A stretch of DNA of 5,598 bases, taken from positions 1 to 5,598 of the forward strand of contig JAFTAC010000344.1 of NCBI GenBank assembly GCA_017458805.1. The letters are read 5' to 3'. The notes below the pieces were generated by a model. The model worked only from the letters and a program-made list of their open reading frames with translations. It had not been told where the DNA came from and searched no databases. Source of the stretch: Victivallales bacterium (GTDB lineage Bacteria; Verrucomicrobiota; Lentisphaeria; Oligosphaerales; Oligosphaeraceae). Of this stretch, positions 4,524-5,598 are shown piece by piece. Position 1 is the first letter of the stretch, and the number at the start of each line of letters is the position of its first letter. The position numbers and the translations under genes were made by a program.

Positions 4524-5598
4524 TTATCCCCTGATTCCAATGGCTTGCGCGTAGATTTCCATCAATCTGGCGTAGATACTGTCCCGCGAATAGAGCCGCC
4601 TTGCCTCTAAACGGCCAGTCTGACCATATCTGCGGCAGCGTTCGATATCGCCATAGAGAGCCATTATTTTGGCTGCCATCTCATTCACATTCATCGGCGT
4701 GAACTTTTCGCCAGTGATACCTTCCTGCACAATGGAGCCTGACGAACCTAGGTCCACGGCGATGACAGGACGTTCCATCTGCATGGCCTGGACGATCGTG
4801 TTCGGAAAGCCCTCGTAACAACGGCTCGGTACGACAACCACTCGGGAATCTAGAAATGCCTGACGCAATGCCTCGCCTTTGAGAAAGCCTGCCCAATGCA
4901 CATTGGCTGGAGCGTTTTCGCGCAGTCCAGGCATTCCATCGTATGAACCAGCTACCATGAAGGGAAGGGCGGGCAACTGTTTGGCACTTTCAATGAACTC
5001 AATGATGCCCTTTTCCTCGCTGCAACGTCCGATGTAGGTGATATATTTCCCAGGCTGCCATTCCGCCGCAGGCTCCATCTTCTGCATGATGCCAGGCAGA
5101 ATCGCCAGCTTTTTCTCTGGGATGCCCTGCTGGATGAACTTCTGCCGCTGGAACTCCGTCTGCACGATGAAGATATCCACGTTGTCAAGTATGCGGCGTG
5201 TCACTCGGGCTGCCCATCCACGCAGGGCGTAGCCAAGGCTTTTGAGGGGGCCGCCTGCGCAGCGTTTGGTTGCGCAGTGCCATTCATGCCCACCGAAGCA
5301 CTTCTCGCAGACATGTCCCTGCATGTCGCAGCACAGTCCGTTCGGGCAGAAGAGACGGTAGTTCGGGCAGCGCATGACCAGCGGCACGCCGCTGCGTTTG
5401 ATGGCGGGGAAGATGCTGGGCGAGAGCAGGGGATAGGGGTTCTGCACCTGCACCACATCGGGGTGGAACCCGCGGAGTTGCCGTGCAACGGCACGCGCCT
5501 CCCACGGATTCGCCAGCCCGCTGAATAGCGATTTCACCTGTCCGTAGAGGCTTCCCGCTATCTCCGCCGAGCTGCGCCTGTGCCACGCCACCTCATGC
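4524..5598 (-). CDS. GT4-family glycosyltransferase, N-terminus beyond window
   Basis: The frame is open to the window edge. GTG at 5591 is an internal Val (preceding codons read His-Glu, as in GHEV of GT4 N-termini), so roughly 30 residues are missing. Counting from that Val: HPDVVQVQNPYPLLSPSIF (43-61) is the N-domain acceptor-side region. CPNYRLFCPNGLCC followed by CEKC (75-98) and two further Cys (106, 111) form a cysteine-rich insertion typical of one GT4 subgroup. ILPGI and YITYIGRCSEEKGI (183-196) begin the C-terminal Rossmann domain. VVVPSRCYEGFPNTIVQAM (252-270) is the nucleotide-sugar site, where the second Glu of E-x7-E is Gln268. The fold is GT-B, retaining mechanism expected; it is probably cytoplasmic or membrane-associated, adding a sugar to the lipid-linked repeat unit. 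Donor and acceptor cannot be told. It precedes the GT26 gene by 47 nt in the same operon. Confidence 0.92.
   Translation of the reverse strand, partial: HEVAWHRRSSAEIAGSLYGQVKSLFSGLANPWEARAVARQLRGFHPDVVQVQNPYPLLSPSIFPAIKRSGVPLVMRCPNYRLFCPNGLCCDMQGHVCEKCFGGHEWHCATKRCAGGPLKSLGYALRGWAARVTRRILDNVDIFIVQTEFQRQKFIQQGIPEKKLAILPGIMQKMEPAAEWQPGKYITYIGRCSEEKGIIEFIESAKQLPALPFMVAGSYDGMPGLRENAPANVHWAGFLKGEALRQAFLDSRVVVVPSRCYEGFPNTIVQAMQMERPVIAVDLGSSGSIVQEGITGEKFTPMNVNEMAAKIMALYGDIERCRRYGQTGRLEARRLYSRDSIYARLMEIYAQAIGIRG

Overview
The window is a stretch of a surface-polysaccharide biosynthesis locus, with every convincing gene on the minus strand (transcription runs from high to low coordinates). The organism cannot be named from the sequence. 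Moderate-to-high GC coding sequence, clear Shine-Dalgarno sites at several genes, an IS3-type terminus and two small proteins of a kind I associate with Firmicutes-like gut or rumen bacteria suggest an anaerobic host-associated bacterium. Negativicutes or another Firmicutes group is my best guess, at low confidence.

In transcription order: (1) 5598-4524, a GT4 glycosyltransferase lacking its N-terminus at the window edge; (2) 4476-3580, a WecG/TagA/CpsF (GT26) glycosyltransferase with an unusual cysteine-containing tail; (3) 3583-3443, the first ~36 residues of a WbpO/TviB-like UDP-N-acetylhexosamine 6-dehydrogenase, overlapping the GT26 gene by 4 nt and then running into an IS3-like terminus (3480-3452) plus some tens of bases of probable IS-internal sequence; (4) 3407-3264, the last ~47 residues of a GHMP sugar kinase; (5) 3224-2172 gmd, 2170-1238 fcl and 1232-822 fucU, a tightly packed GDP-L-fucose cassette plus L-fucose mutarotase; (6) 811-431, a small protein of unknown function; (7) an AT-rich intergenic region (250-430) with a weak possible terminator and a plausible promoter; (8) 249-1, the start of a small helix-turn-helix protein cut by the window edge.

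Functionally, Gmd converts GDP-mannose to GDP-4-keto-6-deoxymannose and Fcl epimerises and reduces this to GDP-L-fucose. FucU interconverts the anomers of free L-fucose. The glycosyltransferases would build the repeat unit on the cytoplasmic face of the membrane. The broken dehydrogenase indicates that the ancestral locus also made a UDP-uronic-acid sugar.

The most notable feature is the junction at about 3400-3480. Two unrelated truncated sugar genes are fused across one IS3-like end with no second end visible, which looks like the scar of an IS-associated deletion (or an assembly collapse over a multicopy IS). The retained IS end contains a promoter-like sequence facing the gmd-fcl-fucU cassette. 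I found no CRISPR array, tRNA, rRNA or convincing new defence or mobile system.
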